DNA from: Gaertneriomyces semiglobifer
Lineage: Eukaryota; Chytridiomycota; Chytridiomycetes; Spizellomycetales; Spizellomycetaceae
Length of the DNA stretch: 64,000 bases
NCBI GenBank assembly: GCA_025558075.1
Contig: JAHLKF010000004.1
Span: 1,116,001 to 1,180,000 of the forward strand
Direction of reading: 5' to 3'
Below the pieces are notes generated by a model, which worked only from the letters and a program-made list of their open reading frames with translations, did no database searches and was not told the DNA's origin. Positions 21,111 to 32,650 of this stretch are shown one piece after another (positions within the stretch are counted from its first letter, which is position 1; every line of letters begins with the position of its first letter). The position numbers and the translations under genes are program-made.

Positions 21111-24100
21111 ATGGACAAGGACCAGCTGATTGCTTTCGCCCTTTCTATGGGCTTCGAGCACCACGATGTTGCTGACGCCATTGCGGCCGGCTGCACAGAC
21201 TTGGAAGGTGTCGTCGCGTGGTATGCAGCCTCTCCTTCTCTCAGGCCGCTTCATGATGGAATCGCCTCATTCTTACCAACAGCATTATGGACAATGTCCG
21301 GCCAGCACTTCATCTCGGCTCGCCAAGAGGCTACGAGAACGCTTTTGGAAGGTTCGAATCCGCGCCAAGTGTACTGCAGCCCGCGACCGGCATGCCGGAA
21401 AGCGACGTGAAAACTCCTTCTGACATTGGCGCCACTGTAAGCGAAACCAGCTCCTCTCAGGCAGTTGAAGAGGGAACCAAAGTCAAAAGTAGATATGTGT
21501 CATCCAAAAAAGATTATATCGCTCAGGCACGGCTGAAAGAAGCCGAAGACGTCAGGAGAGTAAAACGGCAAATGGATCAGGTATGTCTTTCTTACCATCC
21601 ATGCAATGGGAAAAATTTTCAATTTTGAACCGTTGCATTTGTAAGACCAAGCAGCAAACGCTTGCGCAAATTCAGGAGGATCGCGAGCGGATGAAAGGGA
21701 AACGGCTACATCAGAGTACGCCACTATGTCATAATGGTTCTGCGACGAGTGATGAAATACCGAGTGTTGCAGCTGCGCCGGCAACGGGGTCGAACCAGGT
21801 GACTTTTCAACTCCGTGTGCCGCCGTTGTCCATTTGGAAAGGCCAGTCACCATTGCGAGTCAGTCTCCCACCTTTGTCGCCTCTTTCAGCCTTGTTTGAT
21901 TTTACGAGAGATAACGTTGGAGTTGCGGACATGCAATTCATTCAAATGTTTCCGAAACGCGTATATACCACAGATGAAGCTCATCAAACGCTGTCAGAAC
22001 TTGGTTTAACTGGGAACGTCGCGTTGACAGTGAAGGCAGTAGAGAATGGAGACGGAGCTAACCATGGGTCGTCTCCGTCGACGGCTGAGCAGATGCAACT
22101 CGATGAATCCTCCGATGTCTTACTTTCACCGGCTCGCAGCCCGTGGGGGCACGGCAGGCATCTCGCTGATCCTGACATTACAATTCCGTCTGGTTCAGCT
22201 TCAGACGGGGATCCAATGAGTGATACTGGTATACCTGACACGGATACGCTTGACCCCACGTCAAGAACAGCCGCCGCTTTGCCCAGTCATGGTGGGCAAT
22301 TGCTCCATAACTTCTCTGGAAGAGCTGATGGTAGTTCGACGCTTGCCCGCCATGCGTGGGGCAGAGGACAACGGCTGGATCCATCGCAGTCAGCGGCGGG
22401 GTCAGGGTCCGTTTCGAGCCCGATTTGGCCGACTGTCGAGACAACCCAAACTCCAACCCTCGTCCCCGATGACAGTAGCGACGATTCTGATTCTCTTCAT
22501 GGAGATTCAGACAATGACGACAATAACCCAATTAATCCTACCCTGGGAGGCCATCGTTTGGACGCCCCACCGTCGTCAAATATACCTCCTCATCTCACTG
22601 ACACACAGATGCCAGGGGGACCAGGTGGGAACCGTACGCGCCAAGTGCCCAAACTTTCCGACATTGCGCTCGCCCGTGTGCTAAAGGTCATTACTAAGGG
22701 CAAGTCCACAGGCATCCTCAACACACTCCCAACGGGCTTCAAATTCATGAGATACCTCCCTGGTAAAGTCGTCGAAAGGCTTGTTATAGGGGTTTTGAGT
22801 ACCTATGGCGGGCCACCTGGGTGGGTTTGGAATCTTTTCAAAGGAAGCGGAGTTCAAGAATTGGCACTCGAAGCGGTGGCAGCCCGCATCGCGGACACCA
22901 TCCTAGTTTCGCTTGCAGTTGCGTTCCCGGACTTGCGAGTTTTGAGACTACCGGGCTGTACACAGGTGACGAGCCACGGCTGGGACGCCATCGCAAAACT
23001 CACAGAGTTAGAAGTCTTGGATGTATCAGGATCACGAATGAAGGATCTCGCCTGCCTGAGATCGTTACATCATTTGAAATTGGTGAACCTGTCTGGAACC
23101 AAAGTGGATGCCAGCAGTTTACTGCATTTGCCCAATACTGTTGAAGAGCTGAATCTATCTTCTACCGATCTCCGAAAAGCATCAATGCTTCTCGCTACAC
23201 TGCCTTCCGCTCTGCGGTGGCTGAGCGTCCAGCAAACCGAACTACCTCTACAAACTTTCCCATCCGCGTCATCGCTGGTTACAGTGTTACCCCAACTGGT
23301 TTACTTGGATGCGTCGCACACAGCTGTTGACCTTTCCACCCTGTTGCGCATGCCTTCATTGGAGTCCCTCCGCTTAACCGGCTGTCCTCTTACCACTGAG
23401 GACATCACGGTGCTCATTCAACGGTTACCACTTGTGGAGCTCCCGGATTTTCGCCACTCATTGCCGGCGTTTCCCAGTGTCCTGAATGCCGTGTACACTC
23501 ACTTACCAAACACCATGATCCGTCTCTGCATCGACAACTACCCCATCACCGATGAAATGCTGGATGGAATGCAATCCTTGCAGAAGCTGGAGACACTGAG
23601 TCTTTCTGGTTCGAAAGTCACCACCAGTGGATTGGCAGCCATAGGCGGCATGACACACTTGACGGAGCTCTATTTGGACCGTACTGACGTGGATGACAAT
23701 GTGATTCAATATTTGCAACGTGAGTGTCACCTTTGGCAAAGTTTCTCACGGGCATTCTAGGAACCTGCATTTTTGGCAACTGCTTAACACCACCTGACGT
23801 ACTGACTCTGCTGACACTATGTATCATTCATTTCATTTCTTGGGACATTCCGGCGTCGTATAGCTCTTCGTTATCTGGCATGTCTTTCCCTGAATGCCAC
23901 ACGTCTCACCTCTCTCTTTCTGTCCCAACTCCCGACCCTCGCGTGCTACTCTTCGCTAACCACACTCCAGATTGGGCGTACTTCAATCCTGTTGTCTCCA
24001 AAAGCCCTCACGGTATTTGACGGGATGCAAAGGTTGAAAAGATTGGATGTTTCGGGTTTAGAAGTGGAAGATCCCATTGGCGAGGGTTTGACTGACAGCA

Positions 24101-24192
24101 CCCAAGAGCAAGTGCGGGTCGCAACATTGAAAATGGAGGTTTGCGACACTGTCAACAGAATCAAGAGGAGGGGCGTTATTGTCAGACGCTAG
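21111..24192 (+). CDS. UBA-UBX protein with C-terminal leucine-rich repeats
   Basis: Exons 21111-21220, 21283-21580, 21646-23719 and 23864-24192 give 936 residues with frame kept throughout. Residues 1-40 form a UBA domain (LIAFALSMGFEHHDVADAIA), a ubiquitin-binding fold. Residues 95-160 are charged and helical, like the coiled coil of UBXN1-type proteins. Residues about 182-268 form a UBX domain with the FPKRVYT loop, which in this family contacts the N domain of Cdc48/p97. A Ser/Asp-rich disordered stretch follows. From about residue 500 to the end come leucine-rich repeats of the RNI/AMN1 type (LEVLDVSGSRMKDLACL, LVNLSGTKVDASSLL). The inferred role is a Cdc48 adaptor whose LRR domain selects substrates. 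UBA-UBX is standard; the LRR tail is not known to me in this family. The first intron (21221-21282) is the least certain: it removes a Trp that usually ends the UBA helix. Confidence 0.8.
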
Positions 24193-25530
24193 TCAGGGAA
24201 TATCCCTATGCGAGCTGTACATAACATTTCTTCGCTGAATACTAGGCGTACCACCCAGAATGCTGCGTATTGCAAGGAATGCCTGGATGTCGATGGCTCA
24301 GAGACTTAAATTATGACAAAGTCATGCGCCGGCTGTAACCCCGCCGGATCCAGTCTGCAATTTCTCCTCATTGCCAGACATTCTCAGGCAAAAACGAGCA
24401 TACGTAACACCGAGGCAAATAGCAAGCTCTGCCTATGGCGTGCACAAACCAAAGCAAATCACATTGCAGTGCGCAAAATGTGCAGACCAAAGTTGGGCTT
24501 ACAATCGCAACTGCGTTAGCATGCTTCCATCACGCGTCAGAAGGTAGCCAAGCACCTTCGCACCCGGTTGGAATATCCGAGGCGATGGTCTTCAACCAGA
24601 GGGAGGTCATCTGACGATAGACACTCCAACCCCGCACTTCCCGTTATGGTGCTGGCTATTCCATTCATCATCGGCGTTGATATGTGCGACTTTGTTAGAA
24701 AACAAAGCGAGGTACGAACAACTGCATACAGATCCTGTAGAGTTGGTCGATGCGGAAAGAAGGAGGGGACGGGGGCGTGCGGGCTTTTATACCATTTGCG
24801 TTTCCATGACACCGTTACCGATGGCACAGCATCTTTGCAAAAACAAAAAAATGGGAGCGCGGCATCTTATCAATAGCTTGTGGCCGATTTTGAAACTTTG
24901 GATATGGAGTCAAAGTTTAGCGTTCACGACGTTTCCAAGACGAGAATAAACGTGAAATTCGGTGCATTGCGCAAAACCCGATAAAAGGCGCGGGGCTTCC
25001 ACGTACCAGGTCTCAGGCTCTTGCCAGCCCCGCGGGTTGACGTCCCGCATTACGGGAGTTATCGATTGAAACAAGTATTGAAAAGGATCGACAGGGGACA
25101 ATAACCGTGAATTAGAACGATCTATTATCATTGCTTCTCGCTGTCATATCAGCAAGTAGCGGCCGGCTGGGAGTTCGGATAACTGCCCCTCGCGCTTCAC
25201 ATCAGAAGCGTGTACGCTGAACTGTGAGAGTGTAAATCGACGAGAACCCACGAGTAATCGTGATCGCAAACCAGTTTCGGCGTCCTCGCAATTAGAGGTG
25301 CAAGAAGTGGAAGCATACGCTACAGATCCAACCACGGCGAACCATCATGCTGCGACGATATTGAATTAGAAGGACCTTCTGAGCAAACCATCGGCATCTT
25401 CGAAAGTTTTCGGCGATGACATGAGACTTCCACTGAGGCGTCGCGTGCAGAGACGCGTAGCTATTGCGCCTTGGTCAGAAATTTCTAACCATCTCGGTGA
25501 GCGACGGATGATACGTTCTGTCCACTCTTT

Positions 25531-25824
25531 TCAGCTCGCCGTATCTATTCCAAAGAACTTAGGGATTGAACTTTGCAAATGTTTGAAGTGAAACGCACCT
25601 CTTCCGCCTTGGGGATTCATAGTATTCGTTCGGAATGCCGCCGGGTCGACTTGTTGAGGATGGTATCCGTTGAGGTACCCAGCAATTTCTGCTTGACGGC
25701 GTTTGGGGAGGCGGTTGACAACGTTTTCCGATAGATAGTTCGGGAAGCTGACAGGTCGACTGTAGCCCTTTGCAGGAGACTGTGTGGCACGCGCGAAGAA
25801 CGCATTCAATGCCTTCTTCTGCAA
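25531..25824 (-). pseudogene. ORF remnant, unknown
   Basis: A 97-codon open frame with plausible amino-acid composition (SRPVSFPNYLSENVVNRL, RQAEIAGYLNGYHPQQ) but no ATG at its head and no flanking exons I can find. The inverted repeat at 25751-25843 overlaps its 5' part. I do not recognise it. It could be a gene relic truncated by the fold-back. Confidence 0.25.
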
Positions 25825-25843
25825 AGGGCTACAGTCGACCTGT
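25751..25843. repeat. 24-bp perfect inverted repeat
   Basis: Arms at 25751-25774 (ACAGGTCGACTGTAGCCCTT TGCA) and 25820-25843 are perfect reverse complements separated by 45 bp. Both include GTCGAC. The structure could extrude as a hairpin. No target duplication or transposase is evident. Confidence 0.9.
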
Positions 25844-28390
25844 AATGAGGCTTCTGGTTACTCCAATACGCGGTTTGAATTCCTTTCGCTCTTCCTCCGT
25901 CAGAGTGGACATATCACGTAACACCTTGGCCTTCCAGAGCAGAAACTAACAGTGAGCATAACTGTAGACCTGAGAATGCTTCGAGTGTAAAGTGATTCGT
26001 GCAGACGAACACTTGATTCCTGAGCGCTGGCTTACGTCAGCAGCAACCATCCCATGAAAAGCGTGGATTCCCCCAGTGGCAGTCCTTTCTGCGAGCCACG
26101 GTTCCAAAACTACGGACCGCGGTTAGCGGTACAACTTTTTTTTAGCTGCAAGTCGGAGTCCATGAACCGTTGAACACGGCCGCGCTCCGAGTGAAGTTGT
26201 GACTCGTGTTTGCCGATGGACTGATGTGAAAACGATCATCAGCGTTCGGGGTGTCGTGTCGTGTTGTTGTTGGTCGAGAAGAAAGAGCAGCAGCAGCAGC
26301 TGGGCGACGACGGGAGTGCCTTGCACATTGAAGTGCGTTGAGCACTATTAGATATATAGACCGTTGTGGAATGAGAAGGGAATCTCCCAGCGAGCATGTA
26401 CATGTATGCCAGAATTAGAATGAATTAGAATGTGAGGCGCATTCGTGGTTGTTGATGAATACGGGATTATTCAAGGTAAAACATTGGGCTGGGGATCCAG
26501 CACCCCCTTTATGATTATTTAGAGCTTTTTTCCTGGTCTCTCTCAATCGCCGGTATTTCCGGGTGGCCGAGGGGTAGTAGCTATGTTTAATACCGGCATT
26601 CATGTTCAATTCACCAAAATTGATGATGAATTCGGATTCCATCTAAACGGATGATTGCAACGCCTCCCTCTTCACCACCACCCACCGACCCGGGTCTGCA
26701 TATGTTCGGTGCCTGAGTACTGCAGACCTTTTCTCCTGACAGGTGATAAACCGCCGCCCGCGTTTGGTTCGTCGTTTTGTTGGCACAGGGAGAAGTGGGC
26801 TGTTTATTTTGGATGCGAACCGTCGATCCAACAGGCGCCTATTCACGGTTCATCGCTATTCCATAGACCTTTGGTCTTTCCCCGCCGGCAGTTCATTTTT
26901 GCGGGAAGGAACAGCGAAAACTTGTCGCGAGAATATAATTCTTCGCATAGCCCTCGGGTCCCCCCTCCCCCGTCACTTATATAACCTTTTCCCCACCACC
27001 GTCGCTCGGCGTATATTATCCCGTACGCCCCTGCCCAGTGGCATACCCTTCCTCCCCTCGCCCTTCCCCCCGTCCCTTACTGACGTCCCATCACACTCTT
27101 GATCTGCATAGACTAGATTTCACAGTAGACCCGCTGGAGATAGTGCACACTTTGATATAGACACATATCCCATTATCTATCGTAGAGGACCACCTACCTA
27201 GGCTTGTTGTATATGTAGCATACCCTTCCCTCGGCGTGCTATCGATCAGATTTACACTCTCTCTTACACACACTATCTACAAGGACAAACGAAAACACAC
27301 CTAGCAAAAGGGACACGACCCTGTAGCAACATATCATTATCATTACAAGCCGCCGAACGCAGCACCCCTACACACTTACTACCCGGCCAGCCGACTGTAA
27401 TACTGTGCGCGTAATCACCTGCATCTGGTATATCGTCGCTATTGGGTGCCTTCTCACGCATTCCAAGTTAAAAAGAACAATACATCCCTGGGCTCTTTTG
27501 TGACCGACTGGTAAGTAACATTTACTATCACACGTGAATGCAGCCGATGAGTTGGAACATGGGCAATTTCACCCCAGCTGAATGTGGTACCACCGTGTAT
27601 TGCTATGCACACATGGGTGGGAAGGGTGGGGGCCATGCATGGACATACGAATGGCGGGGGCGGGAGGGAGGGAGGAGGTTATAGTCCCTGGAATGCCAAT
27701 GACGTGCAGGCCAACGCTGCCATGCGTTTGTTGCAGCGATTGATGACCGGGAATGGGAGAGTGAGAAACAAGGATCAGGGCAGGTTGGGCACCGCGGTGG
27801 ACGTTATTGCGACTACGGGTCGACCGTGTTATCGGCGTATATACACATACACACGCAAGTCACTACGTTAGTGCTGCCGAGGGTCTTCATTGTTGGTCGG
27901 GCATCCCCATTTGGTGGTCCCTTGCAGACGCTGGTCAGCTTGTGGTGTTTCGAACAAATCCTGCCCCACCTCCTCACCATCGCGCTGACAAAAAGAAGTA
28001 GAGACGCTAACCCGCTCGTGCTCCCTTTTTCACACCTAGACACCACAGGTTGCATATACATTTCTAAACGCTCCGTCACCTTGATTCGCTGATTTCCCGC
28101 CGGTGCTCGACCAATTTGCCCGGACTCAACGTCACTTCTCCACACGCGGACCAATTTGACAACGCTTGACGGCTATTGTTTCGCTTGTTCTCGACAAATA
28201 GCTTATTTATCCAGCTGATTATTGAGCAGGCATTCTGGATACACCATCTTCACACTGGAATTCGCTCGCGACGGGCAACGGAGGCAACAATCTGCCAAAC
28301 GAACAGCAGCATTCTCTACGCGCTTCGATCAAGATACACTACAGGACTGTGAACGACAACCGACACAATTTACCGCCCGCGCATCAAGGC

Positions 28391-29891
28391 ATGCCTGCCA
28401 TTGACGTATCATTACCTATAAGTATGGCCTATTCACCCGCAAACGCTGACGCCGCCAACACATACCGGCGGCGATTTTCCATCATCGGTAGCTTGGGAAA
28501 ATCCCTTAGCACAAGTCTTAGCCGATCATTTACAACGGGAAGCTATGGACGCAACAGCTTCACTCGTGATAACTTCATCGAGTATGTATTCATCCTCTTA
28601 CAATGTGTGTCAACGCGGCGTGTAACTTACAACTCTATCTGTGCGCAGTGCCTACAACTTCCACTTGGGAGCTAGGTCTCCCGTTACCGCCGCATCACCA
28701 GCGCGCGATCTTGCTCACTTTGCTGGTCTTGAGGACCGCTTTTGCAAAGACTTCTTCTGCTGTGGAATGAACCTGGGCAATTTGCATGATCTACTTCAAC
28801 ATTTCGAAGAATGTCATGTGCGCGTGGAATCTGACGTGGACGATGACGAGGACCTGCCATTTGAGTTTGAAAGCATGGACGAGATGGATACCGATTTGAG
28901 CGATGGCGACAGTGTTGTCAGCACCGCGCAACAGACCTTCGCTGACATCTACCTCAAATCGCAACTATTGCAGAACCAAGCCAACCAAACACAACAGGCA
29001 GTGAACCTGTCCGATATTTATTCTGACGATTATCGTATTAGCAACCGATCAGGTCCAGCTGCCTCAGCTTTTGACACGTCGATCATAAGAAAGCGAATGC
29101 CGTCGGGGCCTACGTCAACAAGAGTCAAGAAAATCAAGTCTAGCTCTTCCGACTCGCAACCGACTCTTCCATTCTCTAATGATGGTCCAACACATATGGT
29201 CACCGATATGGACATTGATGAACCTGCCGCAGCCGCCACCCCTTCACCACCGCCTACCGCCTCTGCAATATCTACGCGAACAAGTCCTGCGCGTACCATA
29301 GCCACACCCTCTACCGTCAAATCACCTCAAAAACCGTCCATCTCTCAGCAGAAAGCCCAACACGCACAACAGTCCCAACAGCAACCGCAATCACAACCGC
29401 AAACACCACATCAACAGTCCATTGCTGCATTCACACCGCTTCCGACACCTAACCGCTGCACGACACCGCTGTCAACCGCACTTCCACTTCCTCCATTATC
29501 CGTTCCACAAGTTCCTCTTTCGCTCGCTGCTGCGTTTGAGAGTTCGATTGCACCCACTGCTACCGCGGCGGCACCGATGTTTACATCCATGGAAACGACA
29601 ACTGCGCCTGCCAGTACAGTGTCAATGTCTCAGCCACCACAGGAATTCAAGGACGACCGTCCATATAAATGCAAAGTTCACGGCTGCACAAAAGCGTACA
29701 AAAACCCTGGCGGTTTGAAATACCACATGCAGCACGGACATTGTGAAGACACGGGTGATCCGGAAATGAACAACATTATCCACAAGCCTTACCAGTGCAC
29801 CGTTCCTGACTGTGGCAAGCGGTACAAGAATCTGAACGGCCTGAAGTACCATATTGAGCATGCTCATATTTCCTTACTCGGGGCCTGCTGA
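28391..29891 (+). CDS. Sfp1/JAZF1-like C2H2 zinc-finger protein
   Basis: Exons 28391-28581 and 28649-29891 (67-nt intron, donor GTATGT, acceptor GCGCAG) give 477 residues. Near residues 95-121 is FCCGMNLGNLHDLLQHFEE, the degenerate N-terminal finger typical of Sfp1 and JAZF1 relatives. A long acidic and Pro/Gln/Thr-rich middle follows. Two fingers at the C terminus (about 403-429 and 445-470) share the form C-X4-C-X12-H with KNPGGLKYHMQHGH and KNLNGLKYHIEHAH. In yeast, Sfp1 drives ribosomal-protein and ribosome-biogenesis genes; whether this protein does so is inference, but two ribosomal-protein genes lie in the same window. The start at 28391 is the first ATG in frame. The GTG-led extension upstream has no ATG. 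Confidence 0.8.
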
Positions 29892-30778
29892 TCCCGCCAG
29901 ACTGGCCCATCTTTTGCTGGGCAAGTCGACCTTTAAAGAATCAAGCTTTCAAGCGAACGAGGAGCTGGCCCTGCGGTGATCGAATTCGAATGGTGACGCA
30001 CTCACCACTAAGAAAATAAGTCGTATTCGTAGCTTCGTTAGCGCCTGCTTCCGCTTCGAATATGTAGCAGTTACAGTTTACTCTCTTTATATGGGGCTGT
30101 ATTTTTTCTTCTCTCTCAAACGGCGAAGTGCTCTGTACTTGTGGTGTATTATTGTGTTCTCTTTCTTTGCATTTTGTACATGTAATTTGGTTCAAGGAAA
30201 TAAGAGAACCACATTACAAGAAGCCTAAACACCGCTGAAAACACCATCACCGTTGATCAACTCGAAAGAATTCATTTCCCATATCCGATATAGGGTTCCT
30301 TCCGCTCGTAGAGTGTTAATTCCGGAATTGAGTTCTCGACCAAAGCTCACGCTGTGGGTCAGTCGTGTACAATACAGAATTCAAACAACCTTCAGAGCCA
30401 CATGGTCATCGTCGATAGATTAAGAATCGTTGATTATCAACAGTGAAAACACTTCGGGCAGCCACTAGCCAACAGCATCGGCAACCGCAGTGCATCTGAC
30501 CTAGACGCACCGATATTTTATTTTACATAGTAAATTTTGGGCTTTGAATATTTGAGCGTCGCAGAGCAGGTCACGTCCCTTCGTTGACCCTTGCCATTCA
30601 TTTGCAAGAATTACTGACACCGACGACCTATTCTTATCCCTCTATCTAAACTGCGGACTTTTGGCCAAGCGAACAAGCTCAGGAAGACTGTCGACGTATC
30701 ACACGAACCTACAAGAATCGTCAGTCGTGCTGCATCAAGTTTGAATCAAGGGCAAACTTTCGTACGTAGCGTAGTAGC
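29892..30778. other. intergenic
   Basis: 3' flank of the zinc-finger gene and 5' flank of the next gene. No further gene, RNA or repeat recognised. Confidence 0.4.
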
Positions 30779-31882
30779 ATGTCGGCTATTTGCCTGCTAC
30801 CACCTCATTACTTTCATCGCATCGACACAGCTAATGTTCAAGGAGAATCGTACCTTTCATCCCACCCGAACATCAAATCACCGTCAACGTCAACGTCAAC
30901 CATAATGAATACGCCGCGTCAACCGCTGTTGCCCTCAGAGCAGCTGTTGGAGACTGCCCGCCACAATGCCGCGTTCTCGAGAACTACCCGCAATCCACCT
31001 AGGAAGCCCAAACGGCGTCAAAGGCGCCCCTATCCTCGGGCTCATGCCCTGCATTACGGCAAGCCGCCTCCAGGAAACCCCGGCAAGACCCTCCGCAGCA
31101 GCAGCCACCGACGCCCGTCTCAGCGTCCTGCGGCCCCGGTCGTAGCACTACCCATGGCGCCTATGTCCCAACCGGCGCTGCCGCTGGATATGAATGCGCC
31201 GCTAGATGCTGGGTCTGCTGGGTATGGTGGTATGGAGGTTACTTCACAATCAGGGAACGGAGCTAATGTAGCCACTGTTTCTTCTGTGAAGTGCCCTCAT
31301 TCCAAACGAATATCTCCATCGCCATCCAAACGCATCTCACAGCGTTCGCGCACTCAAAAGCAGCAACGACGGCTACATAAAAAGCAAATGCAACTACATC
31401 GTGAGCAATTCTCTGGACTCCCTGCTGTTTACGGCCGACGTATCCCGCGGCGCAAGTATCGCGATTCGTATCGACCAGACCCAACAATTCGCCCGCTATA
31501 CACTCCCGCGCCTGTGTTCACTATTCCGCTACCCATTGTGCCAACTACCGCTCTTGTATCGACTGCGCCACCAGAACCGGCAGCTCAAGAGACGTCTACT
31601 GAATCAAGGACGAAAGAACCGGACGAGGTGGACAAGCTCTTAGATGACGCTTTTGCCGAACTGGACCTCGAACTCTCCCCTGCCACAGACGACTCAGAAT
31701 CCGACGATTCGGATTCGGATGGCTCATGCACCCCACCTCTGTCGCAGTGGCAATATCCCACAACACCCTATGTTCATGATAGCAGTCGCTTCTCTGGAAT
31801 CGGTGGAAGCACGACCGACGGCACATTCATCGGAAACCCTTTATCAACCAATGTCTTGGGAAACTTTGACGGCTTGGTATGA
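30779..31882 (+). CDS. disordered basic/acidic protein, unknown
   Basis: A single open frame of 367 codons from ATG 30779. An in-frame ATG at 30905 (MNTPRQPLLPSEQLL) is an alternative start. The N-terminal half is Arg/Lys/Pro-rich and looks disordered (RNPPRKPKRRQRRPYPR). A Gln/Arg/His segment near residues 185-215 may be helical (RTQKQQRRLHKKQMQLHREQ). Residues 280-320 are acidic with an amphipathic stretch (VDKLLDDAFAELDLEL) that could be a binding motif. The charge layout suggests a nuclear protein, which is inference. No domain is recognised. Confidence 0.6.
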   Translation: MSAICLLPPHYFHRIDTANVQGESYLSSHPNIKSPSTSTSTIMNTPRQPLLPSEQLLETARHNAAFSRTTRNPPRKPKRRQRRPYPRAHALHYGKPPPGNPGKTLRSSSHRRPSQRPAAPVVALPMAPMSQPALPLDMNAPLDAGSAGYGGMEVTSQSGNGANVATVSSVKCPHSKRISPSPSKRISQRSRTQKQQRRLHKKQMQLHREQFSGLPAVYGRRIPRRKYRDSYRPDPTIRPLYTPAPVFTIPLPIVPTTALVSTAPPEPAAQETSTESRTKEPDEVDKLLDDAFAELDLELSPATDDSESDDSDSDGSCTPPLSQWQYPTTPYVHDSSRFSGIGGSTTDGTFIGNPLSTNVLGNFDGLV

Positions 31883-32650
31883 GAAAAAGGTTGCCAAACA
31901 CTGGTACCCATTGGAGTGCATTCCCTGCTCATTTTTTTCCTGTACATACGAGATGCGGAGAGATTGCCTTCGGCCCGTCATTTTTTTTTAACCTGCCTGT
32001 ATCATAAGTAGTAGTTTAGAGAGCATACCCGATGGTGTGGAGTGGCCGCGCCCAGAGTGCGCCCCTTTCAGAACCGATCACTATCGAAAATCGCAAGCTT
32101 AATACCATAATCCACCACGTTTTCACTTCCGGCCCTTTCGCCCTTCTGAGCACCTCTCTCGCCGAAACATCGCCGACTTTCTCTCGTCGAGCCTATGTCG
32201 AAACATTCGCGGCTCGTTGGGAAAGCCTGCTCTTACTTGTTTCGATAAGGTGATTGAAAGAAAGATGCGTGATCGGTTTGTTTTTGCATGTTCTGCTCTG
32301 TATCTGTTGAAAGCTGTTTCTCACCATTATCATACCCACCCTATGAGTTGAGGGACTTTACAGATGCTAGAGATGCAACGCGTAATGACCATGTCCTGTT
32401 TGGCCCATCGTCCATACAGAGGCGAAGAAGCGATACGCCCTGGCCGCGTCTGTTGGGCGTAGTTTGCAATCTCGGGTAAGTCGCTTCACGTCGTTTCGCC
32501 AACGTGCAGTACGTCGCGTGAGTAAGAGTATGTAAGGAATCACGAAGAGCAAGGAAGACGGTGAATGAACCAAAAAGATAAATATAAGGATAATTACACA
32601 CAACCAACTGTATGTATTCAATGGCGGGGTTGAATGTAGACAGAGAATAT
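31883..32650. other. intergenic between convergent genes
   Basis: 3' flanks of the + strand gene ending at 31882 and of RPL5 ending at 32651. A T9 run lies at 31981-31989. No gene supported. Confidence 0.4.

Larger units (their letters stand above)
24193..28390. other. long gene-poor interval
   Basis: About 4.2 kb without a gene I can defend. It includes an ORF remnant (25531-25824), a perfect inverted repeat (25751/25820), A+T-poor low-complexity stretches, and a CT-rich tract at 26940-27100 with a TATA-like CACTTATATAACC. The last 1 kb could be the promoter and long 5' UTR of the zinc-finger gene at 28391. Confidence 0.4.

Noticed and set aside
23971..24192. Last exon of the UBX-LRR gene starting at 23971
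   Set aside because: The CCAG acceptor there breaks frame with the donor at 23720. The acceptor at 23863 keeps frame and adds LRR-like sequence.
26655..27102. Overlapping Arg/Pro-rich ORFs upstream of the Sfp1-like gene
   Set aside because: Translations of CT-rich promoter-like sequence; overlapping frames are equally open and none has a family signal.
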